NCBI GenBank assembly: GCA_010672925.1
Contig: JAAHFP010000006.1
Location: forward strand, 115,503 to 179,502
Source of the DNA: Symploca sp. SIO1C2
GTDB lineage: Bacteria; Cyanobacteriota; Cyanobacteriia; Cyanobacteriales; Coleofasciculaceae
Length of the DNA stretch: 64,000 bases
Direction: 5' to 3'
Positions 62,333 through 64,000 of this stretch are shown piece by piece. Made by a program: the position numbers and the translations under genes. Under the pieces are notes generated by a model, which was not told where the DNA came from, made no database searches, and was given only the letters and a program-made list of their open reading frames with translations. The number at the start of each line of letters is the position of its first letter. The stretch's first letter is position 1.

Positions 62333-64000
62333 ATGATTAACTCGCGTCTGCAAAAACTGCTGGCTTACCTGCGCCCTTACTGGCAGCAGACATTACTAGG
62401 TGTTCTTGCTATATTTATCGTCAATGGCATTAGCGTCTATATCCGCCTACTAATCGGGGACACAGTTGATGAGCTCCTTATCACCTTCAGCTTTGAACAA
62501 ATTTGGCGTTTTGTCTTAATCATCCTCCTACTAGCTTCCTTAATGTGGGTGATTAGAATGGCATCCCGTCTCTTTCTGTTTGGTGTCGGACGTCAGGTAG
62601 AATTTGACCTAAAACAAAAGATTTTTGAGCATTTGCTGATTCTGGAGCCATCCTATTTTGCCCAGAACACATCAGGAGATTTGATTAACCGAGCCACTAG
62701 TGATGTAGATAATATCCGGCGTCTGTTAGGCTTTGCGATTTTGAGTATAGCAAATATCGTCTTTGCCTATGGCTTGACACTACCAGTAATGATGTCAATT
62801 AGCTTGCGGCTAAGTCTGTTAGCGATCGCAGTTTATCCAATTATGTTAATTACTGTCCAGCTCTTCAGCGATAAACTGCGTACTCAACAGCAGACAGTGC
62901 AGGAAGAACTTTCTGAGTTGAGTGAACTGATTCAGGAAGATATGAGCGGTATCTCCTTAATCAAGATCTATGCTCAAGAAGAAAATGAACGTCGCGCTTT
63001 CCATCGCCTTAACTTGCGTTTATTAGAAGCCAATGTTGAGCTAGCAAGAACCCGAAACCTGTTATTTCCTCTTGTTGAAGCTCTCGCTGCTTTCAGCTTG
63101 TTAGTATTGTTGTGGCTTGGTCCTGAGTCGATTGCTTCTGGTAAAATCAGTATTGGTGATTTTGTTAAACTAATTCTCTATGCTGAGGGGTTGGTTTTCC
63201 CTACTGCACTACTCGGTTTTACCATTACTACTTATCAACGAGGTGAAGTTAGTATTGACCGGGTTGAGTCAATTCTCTTGAATGAGCCCCAAATTAAAGA
63301 TACTCCCAATACTCGAAATATTTCTGAGCCAGTACGAGGTAAGCTGACAGCTCGGAATCTCAGTTATACTTACCCTGGAGCGAAAACACCAGCTCTAGAT
63401 AATATTAGCTTTTCCATTAATCCCGGCGAAACAGTAGCGATTGTCGGAGCTATCGGTTCAGGAAAATCGACTATTGCTAACGTTTTGCCTCGCCTCCTCA
63501 ATATTGAAGCCAATCAGTTGTTTTTGGATGACCACGATGTCACCAAGATACCTTTGCGAGACCTACGTCATGCGATTGCTTATGTACCCCAAGATAGCTT
63601 CCTGTTTAGCACTACTATCAAAAATAATATTTGTTATGGCGCTCCTTTGAGTGAACATCCAGAGATTGAAATTGCTGCCAAACAAGCACAAATCCACTCA
63701 GAAATACTCAATTTTCCCCAACAGTATGAAACAATTGTAGGAGAAAGAGGTATTACCCTCTCAGGAGGTCAGAGACAGCGTACATCTTTAGCGAGAGCTT
63801 TGTTAGTAGATACACCAGTCTTGATTCTGGATGATGCTCTTTCTAGTGTGGATAATCAGACAGCTACCCAAATTTTGGAAAACCTGGCGCTTCGTGATAG
63901 TAGCTTTAATGGAAGTCCGGGGCTCCAGCGCAAAACTGTGATTTTTATCTCCCATCAACTCTCGGCAGCTGCTACAGCTGACCGTATCTTTGTCATGGAT
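62333..64000 (+). CDS. ABC exporter, membrane + ATPase half-transporter (partial at window end)
   Basis: 556 residues in the window, no stop reached. Start ATG at 62333 (MINSRLQKLLAYLRPYWQQ). Six-helix ABC_membrane domain (about 15-300, with FDLKQKIFEHLLILEPSYFAQNTSGDLINRATSDVDNIR), then ABC_tran: Walker A GAIGSGKS (usually GxxGxGK[ST]), Q-loop YVPQDSFLF, signature LSGGQRQR, Walker B VLILDDALSSVD and H-loop ISHQLS. The Walker B is followed by Asp then Ala (DDA); the usual Glu is Asp, as in many degenerate sites of heterodimeric exporters such as BmrC/TM287. This suggests a heterodimer with a partner gene that would lie just beyond the window. Multidrug or lipid export likely. Confidence 0.95.
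   Translation, partial: MINSRLQKLLAYLRPYWQQTLLGVLAIFIVNGISVYIRLLIGDTVDELLITFSFEQIWRFVLIILLLASLMWVIRMASRLFLFGVGRQVEFDLKQKIFEHLLILEPSYFAQNTSGDLINRATSDVDNIRRLLGFAILSIANIVFAYGLTLPVMMSISLRLSLLAIAVYPIMLITVQLFSDKLRTQQQTVQEELSELSELIQEDMSGISLIKIYAQEENERRAFHRLNLRLLEANVELARTRNLLFPLVEALAAFSLLVLLWLGPESIASGKISIGDFVKLILYAEGLVFPTALLGFTITTYQRGEVSIDRVESILLNEPQIKDTPNTRNISEPVRGKLTARNLSYTYPGAKTPALDNISFSINPGETVAIVGAIGSGKSTIANVLPRLLNIEANQLFLDDHDVTKIPLRDLRHAIAYVPQDSFLFSTTIKNNICYGAPLSEHPEIEIAAKQAQIHSEILNFPQQYETIVGERGITLSGGQRQRTSLARALLVDTPVLILDDALSSVDNQTATQILENLALRDSSFNGSPGLQRKTVIFISHQLSAAATADRIFVMD

Noticed and set aside
1-64000. tRNA, rRNA and riboswitches
   Set aside because: No cloverleaf, rRNA segments or known aptamer cores were recognised by eye; a covariance-model search would be decisive.

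Overview
The window looks like a piece of a filamentous, multicellular cyanobacterial chromosome. Supporting evidence seen in the sequence: petC-petA (Rieske protein and cytochrome f) with the cyanobacterial/plastid-type DUF3067 gene beside them, an HpsE-type hormogonium polysaccharide glycosyltransferase, XisH/XisI, many HIP1 octamers (GCGATCGC), abundant 7-bp short tandemly repeated repeats, and large signalling proteins rich in TPR, pentapeptide, CHAT, caspase and Ser/Thr-kinase domains. I cannot name the genus from sequence alone. No rRNA, tRNA or CRISPR array was recognised.

Layout. 0-12 kb: a caspase/FGE fusion protein, an outer-membrane-like secreted protein, a Panacea-type (DUF4065) toxin-antitoxin pair, then a leftward group of a condensation-domain-like acyltransferase, a small ORF and a 1091-residue histidine kinase/receiver/nucleotide-cyclase hybrid, followed by a pilin-like and a small membrane protein. 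12-21 kb: an accessory island with a broken vapBC pair, a two-gene ABC-type ATPase plus putative nuclease cassette, a nucleoside-phosphorylase/TPR protein, xisH-xisI, a frameshifted TPR lipoprotein-like gene, a decayed second copy of the ATPase cassette, and a hairpin-dense MITE-like element. 21-31 kb: housekeeping and envelope genes (pgk, universal stress protein, rbgA, hpsE), a site-2 protease fused to TPRs, and two neighbouring five-bladed-propeller glycosidase-like genes. 30.4-36.5 kb: a TetR regulator, membrane fusion protein and RND pump, with a palindromic operator candidate. 36.6-39 kb: two pentapeptide-repeat genes, one carrying a PD-(D/E)XK-like tail. 39-43.4 kb: DUF3067, petC-petA, and a GT39-type membrane glycosyltransferase. 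44-50 kb: a DUF4760-like membrane protein, GNAT acetyltransferase, YhcG remnant, an active-looking membrane Ser/Thr kinase and a neighbouring pseudokinase. 50-52.6 kb: exopolysaccharide priming transferase, GT4 glycosyltransferase and a lipoprotein. 53-54 kb: a 355-bp tandem duplication. 54-60 kb: a 1990-residue filamentous-haemagglutinin/CHAT-protease fusion. 60-64 kb: small proteins, a DUF218/YdcF-like protein and an ABC exporter cut by the window end.

Two themes stand out. First, conflict or signal-transduction modules typical of multicellular bacteria are concentrated here, the least familiar being the ATPase/nuclease-like pair at 12.5-14.4 kb with its deleted copy at 20.5 kb. Second, the short tandem repeats that fill the intergenic DNA also lie inside at least four genes, where they stay in frame and encode interdomain linkers; one compound repeat is shared between the CHAT gene and an intergenic site 3.3 kb away.
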